Below are positions 35,851-44,666 of a stretch of 64,000 bases of DNA, one piece after another. Under the pieces are notes generated by a model. That model saw only the letters and a list, made by a program, of their open reading frames with translations, was not told the DNA's origin and searched no databases. The DNA comes from Promethearchaeota archaeon (GTDB lineage Archaea > Asgardarchaeota > Lokiarchaeia > Sigyniarchaeales > SOKP01), in assembly GCA_019057795.1 (NCBI GenBank), contig JAHLWS010000080.1, forward strand, positions 59,172-123,171. The letters are read 5' to 3'. The translations under genes were made by a program, and so were the position numbers. Numbering within the stretch: position 1 is the stretch's first letter; each line of letters starts with the position of its first letter.

Positions 35851-36357
35851 TTAGTGCGAGCCATTTCTCAGCTTCACTATCGCTTCAGTAAAAAATCCAA
35901 AATCTCCAATTTCGGCTTCTGTATCTTCGTTTTTTATTCTTATAAAATAATCTTCAATTTGGTCATAGAGAATTTTTTTGAAAGATTCGAACTGGTATAT
36001 TTCAGCGCAATCTTCTATTTTGTCTTTATATATAGCATAGAACATATCTAACACTTTTTCTGATTCTCCTCTAATGTCGTTTTTAACAAATGATTTATCC
36101 AGTATAGTTATCATAACTAGATTATATTTATTTACTATAATCATGTCAATGGATAAACCTTTAATCGTAATCTCTTCAATTTTTCCCATATTTTCAGCTC
36201 CAAAAAGCTGAAGGGCTCCAACAAATGAAGAGAGCAACATAGGATTAATGTCAGAATCTAAAATGAGATCTAACAAATAAATTCCAGATTCCTTACAAAT
36301 AATAATACCCTTTAAAAATTTCGAAACCTCTGATTTAATATCTAAGCTAATGCTCAT
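35851..36357 (-). CDS. Roadblock/longin-like domain protein
   Basis: A 168-residue protein with the alternating strand-helix plan of the longin/roadblock family: FLKGIIICKESGIYLLDLIL, a helix around LLSSFVGALQLFG, then IEEITIKGLSIDMIIVNK and LVMITILDKSF, and a C-terminal helical extension of about 60 residues. Asgard archaea use many such domains in GTPase modules. No GTPase is adjacent, and the first-half resemblance is by pattern only, so this is a cautious call. Confidence 0.5.
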   Translation of the reverse strand: MSISLDIKSEVSKFLKGIIICKESGIYLLDLILDSDINPMLLSSFVGALQLFGAENMGKIEEITIKGLSIDMIIVNKYNLVMITILDKSFVKNDIRGESEKVLDMFYAIYKDKIEDCAEIYQFESFKKILYDQIEDYFIRIKNEDTEAEIGDFGFFTEAIVKLRNGSH

Positions 36358-36587
36358 TTACCCTTAACCTGTAATTATGAAGATTTTTTGTATCTCCATA
36401 TTTATAATAAAAATATATCATTATTTGTTTAAATTCTTTAGGTATTTATCAGACTTTATATCATGTGGATATATATTCCCAAATTTCCTAGGACTAATAG
36501 GAAATCTTACTTTTTGTCGGATTAATCGCAATAATTTTAGATTTTTTTAATAAGAACCGATTTTTTATAACCGTTAAATTTAATGAT

Positions 36588-36599
36588 GAATAAATATTC
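36588..36599. promoter_or_regulatory. Near-palindrome GAATAAATATTC, candidate metal-regulator site (site 4)
   Basis: One mismatch to the shared GAATAATTATTC element and itself nearly symmetric (TGAATA/TATTCA). It is centred about 45 bases before the ATG of the NifX-type gene at 36639. Confidence 0.5.
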
Positions 36600-36638
36600 A
36601 GTTGAATTAATAAACATATTTAACATGAGTGATAAGGA

Positions 36639-37013
36639 ATGAATAAAGTTATTGGAATTCCATCCAATGGACCAGAACTAGTAGATCCAATTTCCGAACA
36701 CTTCGGACATTGCAATTATTTTGTAGGAATAGAGATTGACCAAGATAACAACATAAAAAAGGCATTTTCTTTGCGAAATGACGGACATACGGGATGCATG
36801 GAACCCGTTAACAACATGAGAGATAGGCGAGTAACGGATATGATTGTTGGAGGAATAGGCGGACGACCGTTCGCAGGATTTACTCAATATGGAATTAAAT
36901 TATATAAAGGAGTTAAAGGGACTCTAAACGATAATATTCAACTACTTTTACAAGGAAAATTACAACCTCTTAACGAAGCTGCCTGCGCCGGTGGTGGGCA
37001 CCCAAACCCTTAA
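36639..37013 (+). CDS. NifX/NifB-type metal-cofactor binding domain protein
   Basis: A 124-residue single-domain protein: NKVIGIPSNGPELVDPISEHFGHCN with the His in SEHFG, VGGIGGRPFAGFTQYGIKLY, and a Gly/Cys/His end (CAGGGHPNP). These proteins bind Fe-S or FeMo-type cofactors, and most organisms that carry them lack nitrogenase. It starts at ATG with an AGGA stretch nearby. Convergent with mrp (37051-37923), only 37 bases apart. Confidence 0.85.
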   Translation: MNKVIGIPSNGPELVDPISEHFGHCNYFVGIEIDQDNNIKKAFSLRNDGHTGCMEPVNNMRDRRVTDMIVGGIGGRPFAGFTQYGIKLYKGVKGTLNDNIQLLLQGKLQPLNEAACAGGGHPNP

Positions 37014-37050
37014 TTTCATTAAAAATTTAAAAAAAATTTAAAAAAAGAAT

Positions 37051-37923
37051 TTATTTTTCTAATTCTTCTCTTATTTTAGCTACTATTGCTTTAAATGCTT
37101 TAGTGCTTTCTCTATTTGGATATTTTAAAACAAATGGCAATCCTTGGTCCCCTTGTTGACCTACTTCGACCTCAAAAGGAATTTTGCCTAGAAATTTAAT
37201 GTTAAAATCCTTAGATGCTTTTTCTGCACCACCAGGAGGGTAAAGATCGATGTATTCGTTACAATGAGGGCATTTAAATCCAGACATATTCTCAATTATT
37301 CCAAGTACATATCTATTCATTGTTTTTGCCATTGCTATAGTCTTTCGAGCGTCCATAATAGCAACTTCTTGAGGTGTAGAGACTACTATAACATTTTCAT
37401 CAGGAATCAGCTGTAAAATGTCAAGAGTCTCGTCAGAAGTGCCAGGAGGTAAATCACAGATTAAATAATCAAGATCACCCCAATGTGCGTCGCCTAAGAA
37501 TTGTCGTACAGCCCCCATTTTCATAGGACCCCTCCAGATCACTGGAGTGTCGCTATCTTGAAGTAAGAACGCCATACTAACAACTTTAATGTTTAAAGGA
37601 CCGTCAACAGGGTAGAATTTCTTTGCATCTGAATCTACGCGAGGTCTAATTTCGGGACTAATGCCTAGCATCTTATTCACATTCGGCCCTGTAATATCTA
37701 CATCCAAAATGCCTACGCGTAAACCTATGCTTGCCAAACTCATTGCTAGATTTACAGCTACGGTAGTTTTTCCAACACCTCCTTTTCCTGAAATAATAAC
37801 GATTTTATGTTTTATTTTAGCCATATTGATGCGAATGCTCACCATTCTCTCGTCCATTGCTTCTTGTTTTCCGTCGCTTACCATTTCCTTTAAATTAATA
37901 TCGGGTATTTCATCTTCTCCCAT
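37051..37923 (-). CDS. mrp: Mrp/NBP35-type P-loop ATPase, Fe-S cluster carrier
   Basis: A 290-residue protein with the deviant Walker A GKGGVGKTTVAVNLA, DVDITGPNVNKM, and the C-terminal CPHC metal motif in FKCPHCNEYIDL. Mrp/ApbC proteins carry [4Fe-4S] clusters to targets. The short N-terminal extension (MGEDEIPDINLKEMVSDGK) has no clear motif. It lies among NifX-type genes, which matches metal-cofactor delivery. Confidence 0.9.
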   Translation of the reverse strand: MGEDEIPDINLKEMVSDGKQEAMDERMVSIRINMAKIKHKIVIISGKGGVGKTTVAVNLAMSLASIGLRVGILDVDITGPNVNKMLGISPEIRPRVDSDAKKFYPVDGPLNIKVVSMAFLLQDSDTPVIWRGPMKMGAVRQFLGDAHWGDLDYLICDLPPGTSDETLDILQLIPDENVIVVSTPQEVAIMDARKTIAMAKTMNRYVLGIIENMSGFKCPHCNEYIDLYPPGGAEKASKDFNIKFLGKIPFEVEVGQQGDQGLPFVLKYPNRESTKAFKAIVAKIREELEK

Positions 37924-38098
37924 TTTTTGATATCAACTACTTTATTTTACTTTTAATTTTCTTTGCTAATTTATTATAATTTTAAAGATTCATTAATATC
38001 CTTTAATCTATCGCTAATATTTTGAAAATCCTTTAAAACATTAGATTATATTTCTATAGGTTTCATCCATGTTTTATTATAATTCAAAACAATTTTGT

Positions 38099-38110
38099 GA
38101 ATGATTATTT
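38099..38110. promoter_or_regulatory. Near-palindrome GAATGATTATTT, candidate metal-regulator site (site 5)
   Basis: Two mismatches to the shared element; followed by AAAA. It lies between divergent mrp (37923) and the NifX-type gene (38261) and could serve either. Confidence 0.45.
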
Positions 38111-38260
38111 AAAATAATAATAATAATTAATTACTATTCTTCTCCATTTTTTAAATTTCTTAATTAAGAGCTTATATTATGCAATAAGTAAACTTTTATA
38201 GAAATGAATCAAAATATAATTCGAGTTAATTAAAAGTTTTTAAAAAAAGGTAAAACCAAT

Positions 38261-38653
38261 ATGGAAATAATAACAGTACCGAGTTATAGAGAAGGAGGAT
38301 TAAATGAGATTTTCCACCTGAAATTTGGTAGATGTGACAGCTTTACTTTTATAACCGTAGATAATAATGAAATTACACAAGTTAAAGTAATCAAAAATTT
38401 TGCGGCTAACGAACAAGGAGGTGCTGGCACGCTATCAGCCAAATTAGTTAAAAGTAATGGTGGTGATAAGCTAATTGTTAGCAGACTAGGGCCAAACGCT
38501 TCCAAAGCATTAAGTTCCTTAAATATTAAAACATTTCAAGGACCTGATCAAGAAATTACAATTAAAGAATTGATGAATCTTTACCTAGAGGGTAAAATAA
38601 ATATGACCAAATCAGCAGAGCTCATTAAAAGTGCTGAAATGGGGCAAAGATAA
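38261..38653 (+). CDS. NifX/NifB-type domain protein, divergent
   Basis: A 130-residue protein with the domain opening EIITVPSYREGGLNEIFHLK and FGRCDSFTF, but the His usually in SxHFG is replaced in this context. The centre has AGTLSAKLVKSNGGDKLIVS and a helix ending LEGKINM. It is close in sequence to the following gene (38892), indicating duplication. It may bind a metal cofactor or have lost that ability. Confidence 0.8.
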   Translation: MEIITVPSYREGGLNEIFHLKFGRCDSFTFITVDNNEITQVKVIKNFAANEQGGAGTLSAKLVKSNGGDKLIVSRLGPNASKALSSLNIKTFQGPDQEITIKELMNLYLEGKINMTKSAELIKSAEMGQR

Positions 38654-38818
38654 AAAACTATGATGTCTTAAATCATACTTTTAGAAAATAAAGCTCAAAA
38701 TATGGTAATCTTAAGGAAATTTAACTATTTCTTAACTTCCTGTTATTATTAACTTAAAATCAATTCTATTTTTAAACAAAATGGTTATAAATTATATCTA
38801 TTTCGAGGAAATTAAATA

Positions 38819-38830
38819 GAATAATCATTC
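38819..38830. promoter_or_regulatory. Near-palindrome GAATAATCATTC, candidate metal-regulator site (site 6)
   Basis: One mismatch to the shared palindrome (it is the reverse complement of GAATGATTATTC). It ends about 60 bases before the NifX-type gene at 38892. Confidence 0.55.
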
Positions 38831-38891
38831 ATAATACTTAAATTCTATCAAGATTTAGTTTAATCATACTTTAAAAGGTGATATGTAAAAA

Positions 38892-39332
38892 ATGGTAATA
38901 GTTGGTATTCCTACATTTGGAAATTTAGGCTTGAAAGAAGTTATGAATAATCGCTTTGGAAGGTGCAGCAGCTTCACATTTGTTACAATTGAAAATAACG
39001 AAATAGTAGAAGTTAAATCCGTTGCAAATGATGCGCAGGGTGCGATGGGTGGTGCGGGAATTCAAGCGGCTCAAATCATCGGTAATAACGGAGCCACAGA
39101 GGTCATAGTAGGCAATTTAGGTCCTAACGCGGCGAATTCTTTAAACGCTATAAATATTAAAATTTATCAATCACAGGGTGGAAGTTTAACTGTGAGAGAA
39201 TTAATTGATTTGCTTTTAAGTGGTAAATTGCAAGTTCTTACGTCTTCAAATGTTGGAGCTCACGCAGGCATGGGCGGAGGCCGAGGTATGGGCGGTGGCA
39301 TGGGTGGTGGCGGTCGAGGAAGACAGTTTTAA
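38892..39332 (+). CDS. NifX/NifB-type domain protein with Gly-rich tail
   Basis: A 146-residue paralogue of the preceding gene: VGIPTFGNLGLKEVMNNRFG, AQIIGNNGATEVIVGNLGPN, and a tail GMGGGRGMGGGMGGGGRG similar in composition to the DUF5320 protein. A strong GGTGA site lies 10 bases before the ATG. It precedes the two ferredoxin-MinD ATPases, the classical neighbours of this domain. Confidence 0.85.
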   Translation: MVIVGIPTFGNLGLKEVMNNRFGRCSSFTFVTIENNEIVEVKSVANDAQGAMGGAGIQAAQIIGNNGATEVIVGNLGPNAANSLNAINIKIYQSQGGSLTVRELIDLLLSGKLQVLTSSNVGAHAGMGGGRGMGGGMGGGGRGRQF

Positions 39333-39382
39333 TTAAGTAAAGCTAATTTAAATACATTATTTACTAAAAAGCAGAACTAAAA

Positions 39383-40300
39383 ATGCTCAAACCTAAAATT
39401 ATTTGTGTTACAGGTGGCAAGGGCGGGACGGGAAAAACGCTGGTTGCCGTGAATTTGGCAATAATGTTTAAGAATCGGGGTTATAAAGTACTTCTTATCG
39501 ACGGAGATGTTGAGAACCCTAATACTTTTTTATGATTAAACGTAAAGCTTAAGAATAAAACAGAAGTTCTTTATTTCCTACCTAAAATAATTGAAGATAA
39601 ATGTACTAAGTGTGGGTTGTGCGCAGAAAATTGTGAAACACACGCACTATTATACATAAAGGATTCCTATCCAATTCCGATATCGACGGTCTGTTCAGGT
39701 TGCAAATTATGCTATAAGATTTGTCCGACTGATGCCATTGAACCGGATCTAAAAGTTATTGGATGGACTTACACAGCCTCCGCATTTAACATAGATCTTT
39801 TTCTAGGCGAATTAAAGCCAGCCGAAGCGCGCTCAGCCGTAATTGTAAATAAATTGATGGGAAATTTAGAAAGGGTTATAAAAACAAAGCCAGAAAAATA
39901 TGATATCGTTATATTGGATACAGCGCCAGGAGCTCATTGCGATGTAGAAGAATTAATTAATGGGGCTGATCTTGTCATACCAGTTACAGAACCCACGAGA
40001 TTCGGAAAGCTTGATTTATTGAGAATCATAGAATTGATTGATTTATTGAAGAAAGAATACAAGGCTATTGTGAATCGATCATCGCTGCTGGGTTATAAAG
40101 AGAAATTTTTAAAAGAATTAGAAGAAAAAAGTATAGAAATTTTAGGCGACATTCCTTTAGACGAAGAGATTGTGAGTTCGTATTGTCAAGGTATTCCGTT
40201 AATGGACGAAAAAAGCAAATTTGATAGGGATGGAGCTGGCTACAAATCGTTTGAAATAATTTTTGAGAATTTATTGAAGTGGGGTGATTTTTCAAAGTGA
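39383..40300 (+). pseudogene. MinD-superfamily ATPase with ferredoxin insert, interrupted by in-frame TGA
   Basis: The frame from ATG 39383 gives a full protein of 305 codons with Walker A TGGKGGTGKTLVAVNL, DGDVENPNTFL, two ferredoxin motifs (CTKCGLCAENC and CSGCKLCYKIC) and the later ATPase half. At 39533-39535 the codon is TGA, where homologues have Leu (PN-x-x-L-L-L-N), one base from TTA. TGA is a normal stop elsewhere here. The product is therefore broken unless it is an error or readthrough. It overlaps the next, intact paralogue by four bases (GTGA), typical of this gene pair, whose members form a complex acting with NifX proteins. Confidence 0.8.
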
Positions 40301-41217
40301 AAAAAATTGGTATAATTTCCGGAAAAGGAGGCGTTGGGAAAACTTCGCTCGTAGCCTCGCTAGTTAGTCTTGCTCAAAAAGATCCAGAAATTAATGTTAT
40401 TACATTAGATTGCGATGTAGACGCTCCAAATCTGGCGTTAATACTGCCCCCTAAATCTAAGGAAGATATATTAACACACGATACTTTCACTACAAAGAAA
40501 GCCAGGTTTTTAGAAGAAAAATGTGTGAATTGCAAACAATGTTATGACGACCATTTTTGTGAATTTAACGCTTTAGATTGGGACGAGAGCAATAATATTC
40601 CGATTATTAACTATTTAGCATGTGAAGGGTGTGGAGCATGCAAAGTATTGTGTCCTGAAGATGCGTTTGAAATAAATCCTGTTAAAAGCGGAGAAATTAT
40701 TTCTTACGAAACAGATATCGGATTACCTTTAATTTACGGCAAAACCAAATTAGGAAGCACCACTTCAGGTTTATTAGTTTCAGAAGTTAAGCAACACGCT
40801 ACAAATCTCAAAGAGTTCAACGATGCAAATCTTATTTTAATTGATGGACCTCCAGGAATAGGTTGTCCCGTAATTGCTACAGTTTCAGGTTTAGACTATA
40901 TAGTTGCAATAACAGAGCCTACACCTTCAGGATTGCACGATATGAAACGAGCAATTGAGATGGTTAACCAGTTTAACATTCCTTTTGGGATTGTGATTAA
41001 TAAAGCAGATTTAAAAAGCGCATCTCAAAAGCAATTAAACAGATACCTTGAAAAAGCAGGTTTTGAAATTTTAGGTCGAATTAATTTTGATTTATCTATT
41101 CCTAAAGCTATGTCTTACGCAGAGCCAGTTGTAGATTACGCACCCGAATCAGACGCCAGTCAAGCAATTAAGATAATCTATAATAATTTAAAGCTGGTTT
41201 TATCAACAATAAATTAA
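40297..41217 (+). CDS. MinD-superfamily ATPase with inserted ferredoxin domain
   Basis: The 306-residue protein has Walker A GKGGVGKTSLVASLV, DCDVDAPNLALIL, then a ferredoxin insert CVNCKQCYDDHFCEFNAL and CEGCGACKVLC, and IDGPPGIGCPVIATVSG. It starts at GTG, overlapping the stop of the interrupted paralogue upstream. Such pairs are known next to NifX-type proteins and are proposed to act in Fe-S or metal cofactor transfer. Confidence 0.9.
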   Translation: MKKIGIISGKGGVGKTSLVASLVSLAQKDPEINVITLDCDVDAPNLALILPPKSKEDILTHDTFTTKKARFLEEKCVNCKQCYDDHFCEFNALDWDESNNIPIINYLACEGCGACKVLCPEDAFEINPVKSGEIISYETDIGLPLIYGKTKLGSTTSGLLVSEVKQHATNLKEFNDANLILIDGPPGIGCPVIATVSGLDYIVAITEPTPSGLHDMKRAIEMVNQFNIPFGIVINKADLKSASQKQLNRYLEKAGFEILGRINFDLSIPKAMSYAEPVVDYAPESDASQAIKIIYNNLKLVLSTIN

Positions 41218-41248
41218 AAAAAAAAGAAGGATTAAAATTATTTTTTAA

Positions 41249-42667
41249 TTAGAATCCAAGTTCTTTGAGTTTTCGCTTATTTTGCATCCATATTTCTGGT
41301 GTAATAGGATAATATTTCCAATATATTATCAAACATATCAACAGAATAATGGCTGGAATTAGACTCATATGCAAACGGATACCTATTTGCGCAGCAGTAG
41401 ATTGTGTTGATGCACCTTCAACAAAACCTGTAAGAACATGCACGATTGTAAATATAGTAATTTGAGCAGCTCTAGCGAAACGAGAGAGGAAAGCTGAAAC
41501 GCCTACAGTGGTACCTCTATTTGGAGATTTAGTTAGAACGACTCGTTCATCAAGGACATCAGAGAAATATATTGTCATTAAAGCCCAAAAGTTTCCCATA
41601 GTAAAACCTAAAATGAACTGATATATCATAGAATCGAATATATTTGTATAAAATGTGGTTAAGAATGCTCCTGCTATTAAACAAACTCCACCGATTAACG
41701 CCGTTTTCTTATTATTTTTAATTCTTTTCGCGACCCGAATCCAAAATGGAACCGAAATGATAGCTCCCGTTAGAAAAAATGCGAATAAGAGTATCATGTT
41801 AAGTTCAACGCCAAATGGTGGTCCAGGTAATACAAAATTGACAGCATAAGGTATAGAAGCTGTTAAAGAACCTGTTACCACTTGAAATCCAAAAAATAAA
41901 ATAACATAGTAAACAAAGCTTTTCTGTTTTAAGGTTGATTTTAACGCAGCTACAAAGCTTTCAGGCTTCTCTTTACTTATATAATATCTCTCAATTATTT
42001 CTTTATTCTCACGCATTCCAGGGAGGAATAATAAAGAGATCGGTGCTATTGTGGCAATAATAAGTAATATCATTGGTAGATAAGCGGCCTGAACGTCTAT
42101 TCCGCCAAAAAGACCAAGGATTATTGGAGGGACTATACTTGCAACAGGCAAAGCTAGCATGGAAAGAGGGGTTCCCCAACCTCTAGCTTTTCTACGAGCT
42201 TTGTCAGTCCGAAATTTGTCAGGAAAAAGTGCTTCTACGTTAACAAAACAGATCGTGTAAAGAGAATCGAATAAAACTGTTGTAAATACAATCCACCAAA
42301 AAAAAAGTAGTGGATCTGTCGCGGGATCACCTGCGGGGGGCATAAATATGAGAGCAAGGACAAAGTTTGCGGGGATTATGCCAATTACTATCCAAATGAA
42401 TCGTTTTCCCACCTTTCTTGTATATTTCGTTATTCGATCTGTAAGAAAGCCAAGTAGAGGATCATTTATTGCGTATCAGACTGTGAAGATGAGCATCGCC
42501 AAAAACACATAAACTATATTTAAACCAACGACACTCTCGTAAAAGAACATTAAATACGCATTAAATACTCCATAAGCTAACATGCTCCAGAAACCGGCTG
42601 ATCCGTAAGAAATTGTATTGAGTAATGAGGGTTCTTTATAAGATAATTGTTCTGTTTTTTCACTCAT
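41249..42667 (-). pseudogene. GPH-type sugar symporter interrupted by in-frame TGA
   Basis: Reading from ATG 42667 (MSEKTEQLSYKEPSLLNTIS) gives about 472 codons of a 12-helix transporter if the TGA at 42476-42478 is read through. The frame is intact on both sides: MLIFTV, then the stop, then YAINDPLLGFLTDRITKY. In relatives such as MelB the same place reads W-D-A-I-N-D-P, so the TGA replaces a conserved Trp codon (TGG). Either a nonsense mutation, a sequencing error, or local UGA decoding as Trp explains it. The remaining part (41249-42412) could start at a later codon but lacks the first helices. Confidence 0.8.
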
Positions 42668-42753
42668 TCATGAATCACTTTAATTTTTAATTTGATTCCA
42701 AAATTAATTATACTTTTTTTTTAATTAAATTTCAGATTAAATTATTCTTTACC

Positions 42754-42772
42754 AAACTTTTATATAAAGATT
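42754..42772. repeat. 19-base direct repeat, left copy
   Basis: AAACTTTTATATAAAGATT occurs here and, exactly, at 43697-43715. The two copies flank the HEPN/MNT pair. The TTTATATAAAG core could also be a TATA box. Confidence 0.75.
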
Positions 42773-42824
42773 CCTCACCGAGAAAAATTTGATGAGATAA
42801 AATAGTGTTTATAATAAATAAATT

Positions 42825-43238
42825 TTAGAAATCAAGATAATCGGTAATAATTTGAACTGTAGATTTTGCCAATTTAAAAGCAATTTCTGCAGCATCCCGA
42901 TTAAAAATCTCTGCTGGAATCCCTTCAGGTAATCCATTAGGATATCTCGTAAGAATGTAATAACTATCTAAAATAGAGACTTTGTTTATAAGATCTTCAA
43001 ATCTCTTATCAAATTTACTTGCCCATTCCACCAATTTTCTAACAGAATGACCTAGTACTAAATCTTCTTTATTAAAATAAATCACTGATTTTAAAGCTTT
43101 TTCTGCAATTTGTTGAGCGAGAAAACATACTAGATAATACCGTTCAGCATCAAAAAGGATTTTAGCACTAATTAAATCTTCTTTAGCTTGTTCAATCCAT
43201 CTTTTTGCTTCTTTATAATACTTGTTTAGTTCGCTCAA
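42825..43238 (-). CDS. HEPN-domain protein (toxin-type) of a HEPN/MNT pair
   Basis: A 137-residue all-helical HEPN protein: YYKEAKRWIEQAKEDLISAK, LAQQIAEKALKSVIYF, the conserved LGHSVRKLVEWASKF, and a final R-Y-P-N segment with a helix. HEPN partners of MNT proteins are RNases or RNA-binding toxins neutralised by AMPylation. It starts at TTG and overlaps the upstream MNT gene by 26 bases. Confidence 0.85.
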   Translation of the reverse strand: MSELNKYYKEAKRWIEQAKEDLISAKILFDAERYYLVCFLAQQIAEKALKSVIYFNKEDLVLGHSVRKLVEWASKFDKRFEDLINKVSILDSYYILTRYPNGLPEGIPAEIFNRDAAEIAFKLAKSTVQIITDYLDF

Positions 43239-43569
43239 AAATTATTTTACCTTGTTTTGATGCATGTTGTATGAATAAATTTTCTTCCATCATTCGATTA
43301 AACTCCAGTGGAGTATAAATCAAAAGATCAGCATCTATAGGCTGGATTTTTTGATAAAAATATGATAATCTTTCAATAAAGTCTTTATTTGAATCTATAA
43401 CCACTATTAAATCAATATCACTCATAAGTCCTAATTCTTCCCGAGCGGCTGAGCCAAATAAAATTATCTTATGAGCACCCATTTCAATTAATTTTGATTT
43501 AATTCGATTTAATTCTTCTTGCAAATTATGTAAATGTTCTTCTTTAGCTTCCTTTAATCTATGGATCAT
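43213..43569 (-). CDS. MNT nucleotidyltransferase antitoxin of the HEPN/MNT pair
   Basis: A 118-residue protein with ILFGSAAREELGLMSDIDLIVVID, giving the G-S-x-x-R-E and S-D-I-D-L metal site of minimal nucleotidyltransferases, after an N-terminal coiled-coil helix. It precedes and overlaps the HEPN gene, the standard order. The locus is flanked by 19-base direct repeats. Confidence 0.85.
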   Translation of the reverse strand: MIHRLKEAKEEHLHNLQEELNRIKSKLIEMGAHKIILFGSAAREELGLMSDIDLIVVIDSNKDFIERLSYFYQKIQPIDADLLIYTPLEFNRMMEENLFIQHASKQGKIIFERTKQVL

Positions 43570-43696
43570 TATATTATTAATATTTAATTATACTAATAAA
43601 TGAAATGAGAATAAGAATAAAATTCCGAATAATAGAGAGTTTAATAAATAAAATCCATTTTTTTATGACAAACTTCGGATGACTGACACTTATTCT

Positions 43697-43715
43697 AAAC
43701 TTTTATATAAAGATT
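43697..43715. repeat. 19-base direct repeat, right copy
   Basis: An exact copy of the sequence at 42754-42772, on the other side of the HEPN/MNT module, 943 bases away start to start. The flanking bases diverge. Confidence 0.75.
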
Positions 43716-43783
43716 ACTCTCAATAAGAATAATTAATGAGTTAAAAAAGTATCAAATTTAAAGAAAAAAGAAAAATTTCAATT

Positions 43784-44617
43784 TTAATAAATTTTAGGCT
43801 TTTCAGGGGGATTTCCCAGCATTTCTGAAATAAGTTGTTGAAAGTTATCGAAATGTCCAGGCAACGTCTTTTGAACAAAGAAGGCTTCAGCTGCTTTTAA
43901 GTCAACTTTATTCCCAATTACTGCTGCCATCGAACGATAAAGTTTATTTGCATATTTAGTGAGTTTCCTCAGTTCATCTGAAGATACATTTGCCGGGTCG
44001 ATTTTTGGGGCAAATAATTGAGCTAAAAGTTCGAGTGTCGCTTCAAACTTTAAAGCGGCTTCTATTTTTTTTTCTAATGTCGAGGTTATATCAACAAAAT
44101 AGTTAGGCTTGTGACCTAGGAGCCCCATAAACCAAACTTCGGAACACGCGTAAGGTTCTACGCTTTTTTTTCTTTGTTCGGGATATAGCAAAGGAAAAGC
44201 CGCAAACGCCGCTGCTTCTGCCGCCATTCTTCCAACAATTACGTGATCGGGATGAACTTCGTAAGAAACCCAAGGATCGAAGGTTACTACGCGATCTGCC
44301 TTTAATTTCCTTACGAAAAAAACGAGTTTTTCACGCAGTTCCGGACCGTTTATAAACCCAGCATCGGGATAGTCAAGGATTATCGTTTCTTTTACTCCAA
44401 TTATTTCGTTAGCTGCTCGTAACTCCTTTTCGCGAGTATCGGCAACTTGTTCTTTAGTTAAATCGAGCCTTAACGTTCCTACTTCACCGCTCGTGCAACA
44501 TAACGCGTACACATTGTGGCCTTCTTCTGCCCATCTCGCTAAAGTACCAGCGCAAAAAATAGAAAGATCGTCTGGATGGGCGAATATTGCTACTACATTT
44601 AAAATTTTAGAATCCAA
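43784..44617 (-). CDS. PIG-L/LmbE-family deacetylase
   Basis: The 277-residue protein has the zinc site of N-acetylglucosaminyl deacetylases: AHPDD near residue 14, followed by SIFCAGTLARWAEEGHNVY, and the distal VHPDHVIVG. The family removes N-acetyl or other acyl groups from sugars. The start is TTG, six bases after a GGTGA site. It lies 49 bases downstream of the MttB-type gene and probably shares its transcript, though the chemical link is not obvious. Confidence 0.85.
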   Translation of the reverse strand: MDSKILNVVAIFAHPDDLSIFCAGTLARWAEEGHNVYALCCTSGEVGTLRLDLTKEQVADTREKELRAANEIIGVKETIILDYPDAGFINGPELREKLVFFVRKLKADRVVTFDPWVSYEVHPDHVIVGRMAAEAAAFAAFPLLYPEQRKKSVEPYACSEVWFMGLLGHKPNYFVDITSTLEKKIEAALKFEATLELLAQLFAPKIDPANVSSDELRKLTKYANKLYRSMAAVIGNKVDLKAAEAFFVQKTLPGHFDNFQQLISEMLGNPPEKPKIY

Positions 44618-44666
44618 AATAATTCACCTTTCTTTTGTTTATATTATGAAAAATCATCTTTTAAGA

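Noticed and set aside
35806..36051. Plus-strand ORF of 81 residues
   Set aside because: It overlaps the longin/roadblock-like gene on the other strand and has biased aromatic composition typical of antisense frames.
39383..42667. Use of TGA as tryptophan or selenocysteine throughout this genome
   Set aside because: Many genes in the window end at TGA (for example 13703, 52022, 56659 and the 40300 overlap), and the two in-frame TGA positions are Leu and Trp in relatives, not Cys.
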